Assembly: GCA_902518155.1 (NCBI GenBank) | Contig: CABYFA010000007.1 | Span: forward strand, 1 to 55,678 | Length of the DNA: 55,678 nucleotides | Origin: an uncultured Pelagibacteraceae bacterium | Lineage (GTDB): Bacteria > Pseudomonadota > Alphaproteobacteria > Pelagibacterales > Pelagibacteraceae | Reading direction: 5' to 3' | Part shown: positions 9,943 to 19,685 of the stretch, in pieces | How the letters are laid out: the number at the start of each line of letters is the position of its first letter | Position numbering within the stretch: position 1 is the first letter of the stretch | The notes under the pieces: model-generated | The model's database searches: none | The model's input: the letters and a program-made list of their open reading frames with translations, nothing else | What the model was told of the DNA's origin: nothing | Position numbers and translations under genes: made by a program

Positions 9943-11186
9943 TGATTTTTTTTATTTACCAATTTTTACTTTCAATTATATTATTTTTTTCACCATTCAT
10001 AATTATCTTTAGAATTTTTAAAAATAAAGAGGATAAATATAGATTTAAAGAAAAATTTTGTTTTATATCAAAAAAAAGAGGGGCAGGAAAACTTATCTGG
10101 TTTCATGGATCCAGTGTTGGTGAAATATTAAGCGCCATCCCAATAATAAAAAAGTATGACAATGACAAATCTATAAATAGAATATTAATAACATCTAGTA
10201 CATTAAGCTCATCAAAAATTTTAGAAAAAATCAAATTCAAAAAAACTATTCACCAATTTTATCCTGTTGATCATATACTATTTTCAAAAAAATTTTTGGA
10301 TCATTGGAAACCGGATGTAGCAATTTTTTTAGAATCAGAAATTTGGCCAAGTATGTTTCGATCTATCAAAAAAAGAGGTGTCCATTTAATTCTTCTTAAT
10401 GCCAGAATTACAAAAAAGTCTTTTCAGCGTTGGTCAATAATTAAAAAATTTTCTCACTCAACTTTTAATTTAATAGATAAAGCCTACTCTCAAAACACTG
10501 AGACAAATTATTTTTTGAAAAAATTAAAAGTAAAAAAAATAATTTCTATTGGAAATTTAAAATTTATTGAACATGATAATTTTAAGACTAATCAAGCAGA
10601 TAAGAAATTGTTCTTACAATTTAGAAAATATAAGACTTTTGTGGCAGCAAGTACACATAACACAGAGGAATTATTTGCAGCAAAAACACACATTTTATTA
10701 AAAAAAAAAATAAAGAATATCATTACAATTATAATACCCAGACATATTAACCGGGTTGACCAGATTATTTCGCAAGTTAATGAGCTTGGGTTAAATGCAA
10801 TATCTCGTAGATCAAATAAAAAAAAATTAGATAATATAGATATTTACCTAGTTGATACTTTCGGAGAGTCTAAGAAGTTTTACAAATTTGCCACAACAGT
10901 TTTTTTAGGTGGATCAATTATTAAAAGAGGTGGCCAAAATCCGTTGGAACCAGCTCGATTCGGCGCAAAAATATTACACGGACCAAATATTGATAATTTT
11001 AAAGATGTTTACAAATACTTAGATCAATTAAAAATATCATCTTCAATCAACTCTCCTCAGCAATGTGCTAATTCAATAATTTTTAAAAAAAACATGAAAA
11101 AAGCAAAAAAAATGAAATATCTTGGTACAACAATACTTAAAAAAACCTTAAATGAGTTAGATAAATCAATTCATAATGAAATTTAA
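9942..11186 (+). CDS. waaA: 3-deoxy-D-manno-octulosonic acid (Kdo) transferase
   Basis: Adds Kdo residues to the lipid A precursor; a GT30-family, membrane-anchored cytoplasmic-face glycosyltransferase. The 414-aa product has an N-terminal membrane anchor (residues 1-25). The family block IWFHGSSVGEILSAIPIIK contains the acceptor-side catalytic glutamate, and FLESEIWPSMFRSIKKRGVHLILLNARI follows. The nucleotide-sugar half ends with FLGGSIIKRGGQNPLEPARFGAKILHGPNIDNF. All are standard WaaA signatures. It overlaps msbA by 1 nt and lpxK by 11 nt. The number of Kdo units added cannot be predicted. Confidence 0.95.
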   Translation: MIFFIYQFLLSIILFFSPFIIIFRIFKNKEDKYRFKEKFCFISKKRGAGKLIWFHGSSVGEILSAIPIIKKYDNDKSINRILITSSTLSSSKILEKIKFKKTIHQFYPVDHILFSKKFLDHWKPDVAIFLESEIWPSMFRSIKKRGVHLILLNARITKKSFQRWSIIKKFSHSTFNLIDKAYSQNTETNYFLKKLKVKKIISIGNLKFIEHDNFKTNQADKKLFLQFRKYKTFVAASTHNTEELFAAKTHILLKKKIKNIITIIIPRHINRVDQIISQVNELGLNAISRRSNKKKLDNIDIYLVDTFGESKKFYKFATTVFLGGSIIKRGGQNPLEPARFGAKILHGPNIDNFKDVYKYLDQLKISSSINSPQQCANSIIFKKNMKKAKKMKYLGTTILKKTLNELDKSIHNEI

Positions 11187-12117
11187 AAAACCCAAATTTT
11201 GGGATTACAATGAACCTAGTATTCTCTCTTATTTATTTTTACCTGTATCATTATTACTCACAATTTTAAAATCTTTCAAAAACTTAACAACAAAAAAAAA
11301 GAAATATTCAAAGATTAAAACTATTTGTGTAGGTAATATTTATCTAGGTGGAACAGGAAAAACCTCTTTAAGCTTGAAGATAAATGAAATTTTAAAAGAT
11401 AAAATAAAAACTTGTTTTATAAAAAAATATTATTCAGACCAAATTGATGAACAAAAAATATTATCAAATCAAGGGAAATTATTTAAATCTAAAGATAGAT
11501 CTTCCTCAATTAAACAAGCAATTGATGAAAATTTTGAACTCGCAATTTTTGATGATGGTTTGCAAGATCCGTCAATAGATTATGATTATAGTATTGCTTG
11601 TTTTAATATTGATAATTGGATTGGTAATAGTTTTACTATTCCAGCTGGGCCGCTCAGAGAAAATATCAAAAATCTAAAAAAATATAAAAATGTTTTTCTA
11701 AATGGAAATAATGAAAATATAAATAATATTATAAAATATATTCATAGTTTAGATACTAATATAAATGTTTATCAAGGAGAATATGTTCCGCTGAATATCA
11801 ATGAGTTTGATAAAAGCGAAAAATATTTAGTTTTTTCAGGGATAGGAAATCATAAGACTTTTATATCAATGTTAAGAAAAAATAACATAAACATTGTTAA
11901 AGAAATTGAATTTCCTGATCATTATAGATACTCACAAAAAAAGATTGACGATATCATTTCAATGTCCGAAAAATTAAATTGTAAAGTAATGACTACCGAA
12001 AAAGATTACATGAGACTAAACAGAAATGATAAAATTTCTTATATTAAATCAGAATTAAAAATTCTAAATCAAGAAACTTTTATTAATGATATTTCAAAAG
12101 TTTATGAAAATAATTAA
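11176..12117 (+). CDS. lpxK: Tetraacyldisaccharide 4'-kinase
   Basis: Phosphorylates the 4' position of the tetraacyldisaccharide in lipid A synthesis, at the membrane. The 313-aa product starts with the usual hydrophobic segment (SYLFLPVSLLLTILKSF), then the nucleotide-binding loop TICVGNIYLGGTGKTSLSLK (Walker A GGTGKT). The Mg/catalytic block is LAIFDDGLQDPSIDYDYSI, where homologues usually have DDGFQ. The PAGPLRE segment and the late EFPDHYRYSQKKID segment match the family. It overlaps waaA by 11 nt and the following acyltransferase by 14 nt or more, consistent with one operon. Confidence 0.93.
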   Translation: MKFKKPKFWDYNEPSILSYLFLPVSLLLTILKSFKNLTTKKKKYSKIKTICVGNIYLGGTGKTSLSLKINEILKDKIKTCFIKKYYSDQIDEQKILSNQGKLFKSKDRSSSIKQAIDENFELAIFDDGLQDPSIDYDYSIACFNIDNWIGNSFTIPAGPLRENIKNLKKYKNVFLNGNNENINNIIKYIHSLDTNINVYQGEYVPLNINEFDKSEKYLVFSGIGNHKTFISMLRKNNINIVKEIEFPDHYRYSQKKIDDIISMSEKLNCKVMTTEKDYMRLNRNDKISYIKSELKILNQETFINDISKVYENN

Positions 12118-12964
12118 ATACTTAATACAATTTATTATAATTTGCATTTTTTATGTGATATTCAAAATTATTGGTGTTAAACTCTCGTCTTTTCTAAGCG
12201 GAAAATTATTTGAAATTATTGGTCCAATTTTTAGATCAAAAAAAATAATCAATAATAATATAAAAAAAGCTTTCCCAGATTATAATTTTAAAGAATTTAA
12301 TAAAATTAAATCTTCAATGTGGAATAATTATGGGAGAGTTTTTGCAGAATATCTTTATATGAAAAATTTTAGAAATGGTAATCTTAGTAAAAATATTTCT
12401 ATAGAAGGTGAAGATATACTTTTAAATATTAAAGATCAAAATCAAAAAGTCGTATTTATATCAGGGCATTTCAGTAACTTTGAGCTTATGGCAATGCAGA
12501 TAGACAAAATAGGTATTAAAATTGGAGCAATCTATAGGCCACTAAATAATATTTTTTTAAATAAATTCATGGAACGAATAAGAAAGAAATATATCTGCAA
12601 TAATCAAATTAAAAAAGGAATTGGTGGATTAAAAGAATTAATAAAACTTAATAACCAAGGTTTTTCAACGGCACTTATGATAGATCAAAGAGTTTCTCAG
12701 GGTATTAAATCAAATTTTTTTAATGAGAAAGCGTTTACTACTACAATTCCAGCACAATTGATTAAAAAATTTAATATGCCTGTTGTACCTATCTTTATAG
12801 AAAGATATGAGGGTATTAAATTTAAAATGAAAGTTCATAAACCTATTTATTTCTCAAACGAAGATACTATTGAAAATATTACAAACGAATTAAATAAAAC
12901 TCTTGAAAAAATGATACTTGCTAATCCTAATAACTGGATATGGTCCCATAATCGTTGGAAATAA
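12104..12964 (+). CDS. Lipid A late acyltransferase (LpxL/HtrB family)
   Basis: Adds a secondary acyl chain to Kdo-lipid A. The 286-aa product has an N-terminal membrane anchor, then the catalytic HxxxxD/E motif as GHFSNFELMAM (His and Glu at about 122 and 127). The substrate block GAIYRPLNN and the MIDQRVSQGIKSNFFNEKAFTT segment are family-typical. I placed the start at the ATG at 12104 (MKIIKYLIQF), which begins the anchor; an in-frame ATG at 12086 would add six residues and more overlap with lpxK. Which late acyltransferase it equals in E. coli (LpxL or LpxM) cannot be told. It is the last gene of the lipid A run. Confidence 0.88.
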   Translation: MKIIKYLIQFIIICIFYVIFKIIGVKLSSFLSGKLFEIIGPIFRSKKIINNNIKKAFPDYNFKEFNKIKSSMWNNYGRVFAEYLYMKNFRNGNLSKNISIEGEDILLNIKDQNQKVVFISGHFSNFELMAMQIDKIGIKIGAIYRPLNNIFLNKFMERIRKKYICNNQIKKGIGGLKELIKLNNQGFSTALMIDQRVSQGIKSNFFNEKAFTTTIPAQLIKKFNMPVVPIFIERYEGIKFKMKVHKPIYFSNEDTIENITNELNKTLEKMILANPNNWIWSHNRWK

Positions 12965-12966
12965 TG

Positions 12967-13164
12967 CTATTTATTGTCTAATTCCTCTTTTTTTTTAGTA
13001 GCCTCAACATATGAATAATACGGTTCTTGTAGTTCAACATTCCAGTAAGTCAAATTTTCAAGACTGATTGCTTTACCCGAAACTGCACAAATGACATGGT
13101 CACCTGACTCAATCACTTGAAAATTATTTGGTAAATATTTTACTTTTGCTAATTTTTTATTCAT
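12967..13164 (-). CDS. DUF2093 family small protein
   Basis: A 65-aa soluble protein matching the alphaproteobacterial DUF2093 pattern: AKVKYLPNNFQVIESGDHVICAVSGKAI, then LTYWNVELQEPYYS. These proteins resemble small zinc-ribbon-like or beta folds but only one cysteine is present here, so metal binding is doubtful. Function unknown. It starts 21 nt from the divergently transcribed purD and ends 2 nt from the convergent acyltransferase stop. Confidence 0.8.
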   Translation of the reverse strand: MNKKLAKVKYLPNNFQVIESGDHVICAVSGKAISLENLTYWNVELQEPYYSYVEATKKKEELDNK

Positions 13165-13185
13165 TTATAGTTTATATATTTATAC

Positions 13186-14451
13186 ATGATTGTAGGTATT
13201 ATAGGAAGTGGAGGAAGAGAGCATGCCATTTGTCATGCGCTAAATAAATCAAAAAAAATTGATAAAATTTATTGTTTTCCTGGTAATGCTGGTACCGATA
13301 CATTAGCTGAAAACATTAACTTAGACATAAATAACTTTGAGGAAATTAAAAATTTTATTCTTTCAAAAAAAATAGAGATAGTGGTAATTGGCCCAGAAAA
13401 ACCTTTGGTTGATGGATTGACAGATTACTTAGAAAGTTTTGATATTAAGGTTTTTGGACCTAGTAAAGTTGCTTCACAATTAGAGGGATCTAAAATATTT
13501 ACAAAAAACATTTGTAAAAAATATAATATTCCAACTGCGAGTTTCGGAGTATTTGATGATATTAGCCAAGCTAAAAATTTTTTAAACAATTCAAATTTTC
13601 CAATAGTGATTAAAGCTGACAATTTGGCTGCAGGGAAAGGTGTTTATATTTGTGAAAATAAAGAAGAGTCATATCAGGCTGTTACAGAAATATTTAAGGG
13701 AAAATTTGGTGATGCCAAAAATGTTCTCATTGAAGAATTTTTAAAGGGTGAAGAAATGAGCTTTTTCATTTTAAGCGATGGTATTACTTACAAAAATTTT
13801 AGCACAGCTCAGGATCATAAAAGAGTTCATGAGGGTGATAAAGGAAAGAATACTGGTGGTATGGGTGCTTATTCACCATCACGATTAATAAATGAAGAGC
13901 TCGAAAAAAAAATTTTAAATCAAATAATTGATCCAACCTTAAGAGCACTAAAAGATTTAAATACATCATATAAAGGTTTTTTATATGCTGGGCTAATGAT
14001 AACAAATAATGAACCTTATTTAATTGAGTATAATGTAAGAATGGGTGATCCAGAATGTCAGACTATTCTTCCTAAACTAAATACAGATTTAGGTGAAATT
14101 ATTAATTCATGTTGCAATGGAAAATTAAATGAAAACGAAATTAATTGGAATAATAAGAAAAGTTTATGCGTTGTCTTGTGTTCAAAAGGTTACCCCGGGA
14201 CCTACAAAAAAAATGTTGAAATCAAAAATATCGATAAAGTTCAATTAGACACTGATGACCACTTATTTCATGCTGGCACTATTAAAAAAGATGATATTAC
14301 TTTGGCGGTGGGCGGACGAGTTTTAAATTTTGTTTCGGTATCAGATAGTTTTGAAAAATCAAGAAATAGGATTCATGAACTTCTTAATAATCTGAATTGG
14401 TCAGATGGTTTTTTTAGAAAAGACATTGGTTATAAAGTAATAAAAAAATGA
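13186..14451 (+). CDS. purD: Phosphoribosylamine--glycine ligase (GARS)
   Basis: Second step of purine synthesis: joins glycine to 5-phosphoribosylamine using ATP. The 421-aa product is full length. Visible landmarks are the N-terminal GSGGREHAICHAL, the GPEKPLVDGL segment, the ATP-grasp block FPIVIKADNLAAGKGVYIC (about residue 145), QDHKRVHEGDKGKNTGGMGAYSP, and NVRMGDPECQTILP near residue 285 carrying Mg ligands. The start is the first ATG after DUF2093. Its end overlaps the rsmD start by 4 nt (ATGA), so the two are probably translationally coupled. Confidence 0.97.
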   Translation: MIVGIIGSGGREHAICHALNKSKKIDKIYCFPGNAGTDTLAENINLDINNFEEIKNFILSKKIEIVVIGPEKPLVDGLTDYLESFDIKVFGPSKVASQLEGSKIFTKNICKKYNIPTASFGVFDDISQAKNFLNNSNFPIVIKADNLAAGKGVYICENKEESYQAVTEIFKGKFGDAKNVLIEEFLKGEEMSFFILSDGITYKNFSTAQDHKRVHEGDKGKNTGGMGAYSPSRLINEELEKKILNQIIDPTLRALKDLNTSYKGFLYAGLMITNNEPYLIEYNVRMGDPECQTILPKLNTDLGEIINSCCNGKLNENEINWNNKKSLCVVLCSKGYPGTYKKNVEIKNIDKVQLDTDDHLFHAGTIKKDDITLAVGGRVLNFVSVSDSFEKSRNRIHELLNNLNWSDGFFRKDIGYKVIKK

Positions 14452-15011
14452 GAATAATTGGTGGAAAATTTAAAGGAAAAAAAATTTTACAACCAAAAGA
14501 CAAAGAGACAAGACCCTTAAAGGACTTAACAAAAGAATCTATTTTTAATATTATTAATCACTCAAATAAATTTAAGATTGATATTGAAAATTCAATAGTT
14601 TTAGATCTGTTCGCAGGTGTTGGCTCGTTTGGCTTAGAGTGTCTATCAAGGGGTGCTAAACATGTTACTTTTGTGGAAAAGTACAATGGGGTTTTGCCAA
14701 TTTTAAAAAATAATCTAAATAATTTAAATATGAGAGAAAAATATGAGATTATAGAGGAAGACTTAATATCTAATTATTTTTTTAAAAAAATTCAGCTTAA
14801 ATTCAATATTATATTTTTAGATCCTCCCTATAAAGAGATAAGATTGTCAAATATTATTTATAATATTTTTCAAGAAAAAATTCTCAATAAAGATGGGGTG
14901 ATTATTGTACATAGGCATAAAAGAGAAAATGATGAGTTTTCAAAAAATTTTAGAATTCTAGATGAGAAGAAATATGGAATATCCAAAATTATATTTGGTA
15001 ATTTAAACTAA
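14448..15011 (+). CDS. rsmD: 16S rRNA (guanine(966)-N2)-methyltransferase
   Basis: Methylates G966 of 16S rRNA in the small subunit. The 187-aa product begins with MRIIGGKFKGKKI and TRPLKDLTKESIFNII, the RsmD-specific N-terminus. The SAM-binding motif is VLDLFAGVGSFGLECLSRGAKHVTFVE (about residues 49-75) and the catalytic motif is IIFLDPPYKE (DPPY, about residue 125). Overlaps purD by 4 nt; its 3' end overlaps the convergent pgi 3' end by 9 nt, leaving no room for a separate terminator. Confidence 0.95.
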   Translation: MRIIGGKFKGKKILQPKDKETRPLKDLTKESIFNIINHSNKFKIDIENSIVLDLFAGVGSFGLECLSRGAKHVTFVEKYNGVLPILKNNLNNLNMREKYEIIEEDLISNYFFKKIQLKFNIIFLDPPYKEIRLSNIIYNIFQEKILNKDGVIIVHRHKRENDEFSKNFRILDEKKYGISKIIFGNLN

Positions 15012-16157
15012 AATTTTCTTAGTCTCCTTTTTAATTAACTCGACTGCAGGTTGATTGTAGGGGTTCATTTTCAAAGCTCTTCCAATTAAAATAGTTTCTA
15101 ACATAAAAAAGCAAAATAACTCACCTAAAGTTTTTTCATCTCTTTTTTTAATTTCAAAACTTCTAAAAGGTATATTTTTTTTTGTAAAAACATTTTCAGT
15201 AGCTTTTTTTTGAGCGTAAGTAATATTTTGAATATTTTTATTTTTAAGAAAATTTTGTGAGGGTAAAATTAATCTATTATCTATTTTGGGGGTATTATTT
15301 TCATGAACATAAAAAAACGTATAAAAATTATTTTTAAAACCATCCAAATAAAGCTGCATAACGCTATGATTATCTCTAGGCATGTTAGAGACAACTGGCA
15401 ATAAACCTTTTCCCTTTTTACCTAAACTTTCAGCTACTAATTGTTGATACCACGAAAAAAAGTTTTGAGATTTTTCATCATAATTTATGATAATTGAATT
15501 AAATTTTCTTTTTTTAATTAAATTTATTGTAGATCCCACATTAGATATGAGCGCATTTAAATATTTTTGATTTTTAATTAAATTATTAAATTGCCTAAAA
15601 CTTTTTGAATTAAGACCCATTAATTCTGCAGGCAACATTCCAACTTCTGATAAAACTGAGTATCGACCACCTATAAAATTATTGTGATAAATAATCTCCG
15701 ATTTTAATTTATGAGCCAATAAATTTAAATAATTTTTTTTATTTTCCGTAATAAAAATATTTTTATCACTTTTTTTGATAAGAATATTAGAATTGACTAT
15801 TGTCTCTAAAGTATTGCCTGATTTAGAGATGATTAAATTTAAATATTTTTTATTTCCAGATTTTTTGTCGAAAGTTGATAAATTATCATAAAATAATACG
15901 CTCTTTTTAATTTTATCTTTGAGAAAACTATAAATAGTTTTTGTGCCCAATGACGAACCGCCGATCCCAATTATACGTATATCGTTAAATCTCTTAAAAA
16001 TTCCTAAATTTTTGATCTTAAATTGGTCTTTATAATTTTTACTAAAAGATTGAAGAATTTGTTTATTTTCTTTAATTAATTTTTTAAGATTTTTTTTTAT
16101 TTTAGTATTTTGTTTACTACCTTTAAAATTTTTAAAAAAAATTCCTGATGTTATCAT
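15003..16157 (-). CDS. pgi: Glucose-6-phosphate isomerase, short form
   Basis: Interconverts glucose-6-phosphate and fructose-6-phosphate. At 384 aa it is much shorter than the roughly 550-aa E. coli enzyme, and also shorter than the roughly 450-aa forms of some bacteria. SIS-domain signatures are intact: IRIIGIGGSSLGTKTIYSFL, ISKSGNTLETI, FIGGRYSVLSEVGMLPAELMGL and the C-terminal NPYNQPAVELIKKETKKIL, which resembles the short PGI group. The catalytic Glu/His region is represented by SMPRDNHSVMQLYLDG. It is the last gene of the minus-strand run HAD-ribF-ileS-lspA-bamF-pgi; the start overlaps the preceding stop by 1 nt. Confidence 0.88.
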   Translation of the reverse strand: MITSGIFFKNFKGSKQNTKIKKNLKKLIKENKQILQSFSKNYKDQFKIKNLGIFKRFNDIRIIGIGGSSLGTKTIYSFLKDKIKKSVLFYDNLSTFDKKSGNKKYLNLIISKSGNTLETIVNSNILIKKSDKNIFITENKKNYLNLLAHKLKSEIIYHNNFIGGRYSVLSEVGMLPAELMGLNSKSFRQFNNLIKNQKYLNALISNVGSTINLIKKRKFNSIIINYDEKSQNFFSWYQQLVAESLGKKGKGLLPVVSNMPRDNHSVMQLYLDGFKNNFYTFFYVHENNTPKIDNRLILPSQNFLKNKNIQNITYAQKKATENVFTKKNIPFRSFEIKKRDEKTLGELFCFFMLETILIGRALKMNPYNQPAVELIKKETKKILV

Positions 16158-16483
16158 TAATTATTTTTAATTTTTTCTAAAATGGAATTTTCAAAATTTT
16201 TGTTTTGATTAGTGTTTTGATTATCTAAATCCCTATCGTTGTTGTCAGTAAGTAATGATTTAATATCCATATTCTCTTCATTCTCAATTATTTGATTAGT
16301 TTGCTGCGGTAATGGTAATTCATTGAAGTCTGGGGGCATCACTAGAGGCGATTTCTTTTCAACCAAAAATTCATCAACACTATTTTTTTTCTGTGAATTA
16401 AAACCTTCACTAATAGTTGCACATGAATTTAAAGCTAAAGTTGAAATTATAATTGTTGTTAATTTAAATATTTTTTTCATCAA
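16157..16483 (-). CDS. DUF3035 / BamF-like outer-membrane lipoprotein
   Basis: A 108-aa lipoprotein: signal peptide of about 20 residues with lipobox ALNSC (Cys21 lipidated). The conserved DUF3035 segment is KNSVDEFLVEKKSPLVMPPDFNELPLPQ. In alphaproteobacteria such as Caulobacter, this family (BamF) is a partner of the Bam outer-membrane assembly complex; the role here is inferred from the motif. After residue 65 the sequence is Asn/Asp/Glu-rich and low-complexity, and the protein is shorter than typical members (about 150-200 aa). Its position next to lspA, the lipoprotein signal peptidase that would process it, fits. Overlaps lspA by 4 nt. Confidence 0.8.
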   Translation of the reverse strand: MMKKIFKLTTIIISTLALNSCATISEGFNSQKKNSVDEFLVEKKSPLVMPPDFNELPLPQQTNQIIENEENMDIKSLLTDNNDRDLDNQNTNQNKNFENSILEKIKNN

Positions 16484-16971
16484 TTTTTTTTTTTTTGATT
16501 ATCAATTATTTCAAAAATAATCAAAAATAATACTCCTAATGAAATAAATATATCCGATACATTAAAAATAAACCAATGAAAATTTCCGATATGAAAATCA
16601 ATAAAGTCTGGCACCGCCTTAAAAAAAATTCGATCATATAAATTACCTAGGGCTCCACCAAATATCATTAAAAGTGAATATTTTTTAAAACCATCACTTT
16701 TTAAAGTCATAAAAAAAATAATTAAAATTACAGCTGCAATTAAAATTGTTAAAATGTTGTACATATGACTTTGATCAAATGATAATAAACCAAATGCTAT
16801 TCCTTCATTATAAATTAAATTGATATTCAAAAATTTTGATACAAATAGTTCAGATGATAAATTTTTTTCATTTTCAGAAATCACATAGACTTTGGTAAAT
16901 CTATCGAGACCAAAGATGCTCAGAATAATAAAAAAATTTATTAAAAAATTTTTATTTAAGAAATTTGACAT
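16480..16971 (-). CDS. lspA: Lipoprotein signal peptidase (signal peptidase II)
   Basis: Inner-membrane aspartyl protease that cleaves the signal peptide of prolipoproteins after lipidation. The 163-aa product has four transmembrane segments. Catalytic aspartates lie in GGALGNLYDRIFFKAVPDFIDFH and in FNVSDIFISLGVL; the NEGIAFGLL motif is also standard. It sits between ileS (16 nt overlap) and the BamF-like lipoprotein gene (4 nt overlap). The ileS-lspA pairing is a classic conserved order. Confidence 0.95.
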   Translation of the reverse strand: MSNFLNKNFLINFFIILSIFGLDRFTKVYVISENEKNLSSELFVSKFLNINLIYNEGIAFGLLSFDQSHMYNILTILIAAVILIIFFMTLKSDGFKKYSLLMIFGGALGNLYDRIFFKAVPDFIDFHIGNFHWFIFNVSDIFISLGVLFLIIFEIIDNQKKKN

Positions 16972-19685
16972 TTAGGGTGTCTTTCACATGGGTCTTCTCT
17001 GATCTTCCAGCAAACTGAGCATTTATTTCCAGAAGCTTTTTTTGTCACAACTAAAATATCTGACTGATTATCAAAATTAACAACAGCTTTCGACACAATA
17101 CATAATTCAGATAAATCCATATCTTCAACTATATCCTTATATTTTTCATTAAGTTGAATATTAAGATCTGCCTCTAAACTTGAACCTATTTCTTTACTAG
17201 CTCGTTTTTCCTCAATACTTATGTTGCACACATTTCTAATTTTTATTAATTGAGACCATTTCTCAGTAAGCTGTTCATTTTTAAATTTATCTGGAAAAGT
17301 AAGAAATTTTTCTAAATGGATGCTTTTACTATTCTTTGATATCAGTTGATGTATTTCCTCAGTGGTAAAAGACAATATTGGAGCGAACCATCTGAGTAAA
17401 GATTTTAATAAAACATTCAAAATTGTAACACAAGATTTTCTTTTCTCAGAATTAATTGGATCACAATATAAAGTGTCCTTTCTTATATCAAAATAGAATG
17501 CCGACAAATCTGTTGTACAAAAATTCAACAATTCTTTATAAAGATTGTGAAAATCATATTTTTTAAAATAATTTTCAAATTTGTTGTTAAGAGAATGAAT
17601 CTTACTTAACATAAATTTCTCTAGCTCCGGTAAGTTTTCAATGTCAATTTTATCAAAATTAATATCCTCATATTTGTCATTTATATTTCCTAATAAATAT
17701 CTAAATGTATTTCTAATTTTACGATAAGACTCAGAATGCTGGTCCAAAATGGAATAATCTATTCTTAAATCTTCCGCATAATTTGATGCTGCAACCCAAA
17801 TTCTTAAAATATCGGCACCATATTTTTTCAAAATATCCTGAGGTGCAATTACATTTCCAAGAGATTTTGACATTTTAAGACCTTTTCCATCCACAACAAA
17901 CCCATGAGATAATATAGACTCGAAAGGTGCCTTACCTCGCGTTCCACATGACTCTAATAAAGAGGAATGAAACCAACCCCTATGTTGATCAGAACCCTCT
18001 AAATACATTGATGCAGGCCATTTAAGATCTTTTCTCTTCTCCAATACAAAAGAATGGGTTGATCCACTATCAAACCAAACTTCAACAATATCGCTAAGCT
18101 TTTCAAAATCTTCTGCTTTATATTTATCACCTAAAAATTTTTGAGGGTCATCTGAAAACCAACAATCAGAACCTTCTTTCTCATAAATATTAGCAATATT
18201 TTCAAATACTTTATCGTCTATTAAAATTTCATTAGACTTTTTATTTACAAAAATAGGAAGTGGTACACCCCATACTCTTTGTCTTGATACACACCAATCT
18301 GGCCTTGTCTCGATCATTGATTTTAATCTTTCTTTACCTTTACTTGGATAAAAAATCGTATCATCTATTGCTTTTAAAGCCTTACTTCTCAGTTTATGAC
18401 TTTCCATAGAAATAAACCATTGTGGTGTCGCTCTATGAACTAAGGGTGCTTTTGATCTCCACGAATGAGGATATGAATGAACCAATACACCATTTGAAAG
18501 AAGTTTATTTTGATCTTTCAATTTACCGATCACAATGGGGTTAGCCTTAAAAATATGTAAACCTTCAAATAAAGAAACATTATTTGTATATTTTCCATCA
18601 TCATCCACTGTCTCAATTGCCTTTATTCCGTTGTTTAAACAAAGATTAAAATCGTCAGGTCCATGACTTGGTGCACAATGAACAATTCCTGTTCCTTGTT
18701 CAGTCGTTACAAAACGTGCTTCTAACATTGGAATATCGTAATCATACCCCAAATCAAAAAATGGATGCTCACAGATAGTATCTTGTAAATCTTTACCTTT
18801 AAATTTCTTAAGGTTTTCAAATTCTTTAATCTCACAATCTTTTAAAACTGATTCCAATAATGCTTCTGCAATAACAATTTTTTTACTTTTAAAATTTCCT
18901 TCATCATTAATTTGAATTATTAAGTAATCTAAGCTTTCGTTGTATGCTAAAGCTTTGTTCGCCGGTATCGTCCAAGGAGTGGTGGTCCATATAACAATAT
19001 TACAATCATTAAGTTCTCTAATTTTTGATGATTTAACTGGAAAACAAGCATAGATCGTATCAGATTTATGGTCTTGATATTCAACCTCGGCATCAGCTAA
19101 GGCAGTTTTTTCTACAGTTGACCATAGAACTGGTTTAAATCCTCTGTAAAGACTCCCTTCTTTTAAAAATTTTCCAAGCTCTCTTACAATTTGTGCCTCT
19201 GCATCATAGCTCATTGTTGAATAATAGTTTTCCCAATCACCAACAACACCTAATCTTTTAAACTGGTCTTTGTGAACCTCTATCCATTTTTCAGCAAACA
19301 TTCGGCATTCCTTTCTAAATTCTACAATTGGAACATCATTCTTATTTTTTTTATTTTTTTTATATTGTTCCTCAATTTTCCATTCTATTGGTAAACCATG
19401 ACAATCCCAACCTGGAACATAAACAGAGTCTTTGCCATCCATTTGGTGGAATTTTACGATAATATCTTTTAGTATTTTATTTAATGCAGTACCCATATGT
19501 ATATTTCCATTTGCATAAGGAGGACCATCATGGAGAACAAATTTTTCCTCTCCTTTCCTCGAATTTCTTAACTCTTTGTAAAGATCAATTTTTTTCCAAA
19601 GTTCTAAAATTTCTGGTTCTCTAATTGGTAAATTAGCTTTCATTGAAAAAGCTGTTTTAGGTAAATTAATTTGGCTTTTACTCAT
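16956..19685 (-). CDS. ileS: Isoleucyl-tRNA synthetase
   Basis: Charges tRNA-Ile; class I synthetase with an editing domain. The 909-aa product is full length. HIGH-type motif: GPPYANGNIHMGTALNKIL (about residue 54). Editing (CP1) domain segments include TTPWTIPANKA and GTGIVHCAPSHGPDDF. The KMSKS motif is GLKMSKSLGN. The C-terminal zinc site has CSVCWKI and the CERHPKC pair. The last ten residues overlap lspA. It follows ribF with a 4-nt overlap; ribF-ileS-lspA is a common bacterial operon. Confidence 0.98.
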   Translation of the reverse strand: MSKSQINLPKTAFSMKANLPIREPEILELWKKIDLYKELRNSRKGEEKFVLHDGPPYANGNIHMGTALNKILKDIIVKFHQMDGKDSVYVPGWDCHGLPIEWKIEEQYKKNKKNKNDVPIVEFRKECRMFAEKWIEVHKDQFKRLGVVGDWENYYSTMSYDAEAQIVRELGKFLKEGSLYRGFKPVLWSTVEKTALADAEVEYQDHKSDTIYACFPVKSSKIRELNDCNIVIWTTTPWTIPANKALAYNESLDYLIIQINDEGNFKSKKIVIAEALLESVLKDCEIKEFENLKKFKGKDLQDTICEHPFFDLGYDYDIPMLEARFVTTEQGTGIVHCAPSHGPDDFNLCLNNGIKAIETVDDDGKYTNNVSLFEGLHIFKANPIVIGKLKDQNKLLSNGVLVHSYPHSWRSKAPLVHRATPQWFISMESHKLRSKALKAIDDTIFYPSKGKERLKSMIETRPDWCVSRQRVWGVPLPIFVNKKSNEILIDDKVFENIANIYEKEGSDCWFSDDPQKFLGDKYKAEDFEKLSDIVEVWFDSGSTHSFVLEKRKDLKWPASMYLEGSDQHRGWFHSSLLESCGTRGKAPFESILSHGFVVDGKGLKMSKSLGNVIAPQDILKKYGADILRIWVAASNYAEDLRIDYSILDQHSESYRKIRNTFRYLLGNINDKYEDINFDKIDIENLPELEKFMLSKIHSLNNKFENYFKKYDFHNLYKELLNFCTTDLSAFYFDIRKDTLYCDPINSEKRKSCVTILNVLLKSLLRWFAPILSFTTEEIHQLISKNSKSIHLEKFLTFPDKFKNEQLTEKWSQLIKIRNVCNISIEEKRASKEIGSSLEADLNIQLNEKYKDIVEDMDLSELCIVSKAVVNFDNQSDILVVTKKASGNKCSVCWKIREDPCERHPKCQIS

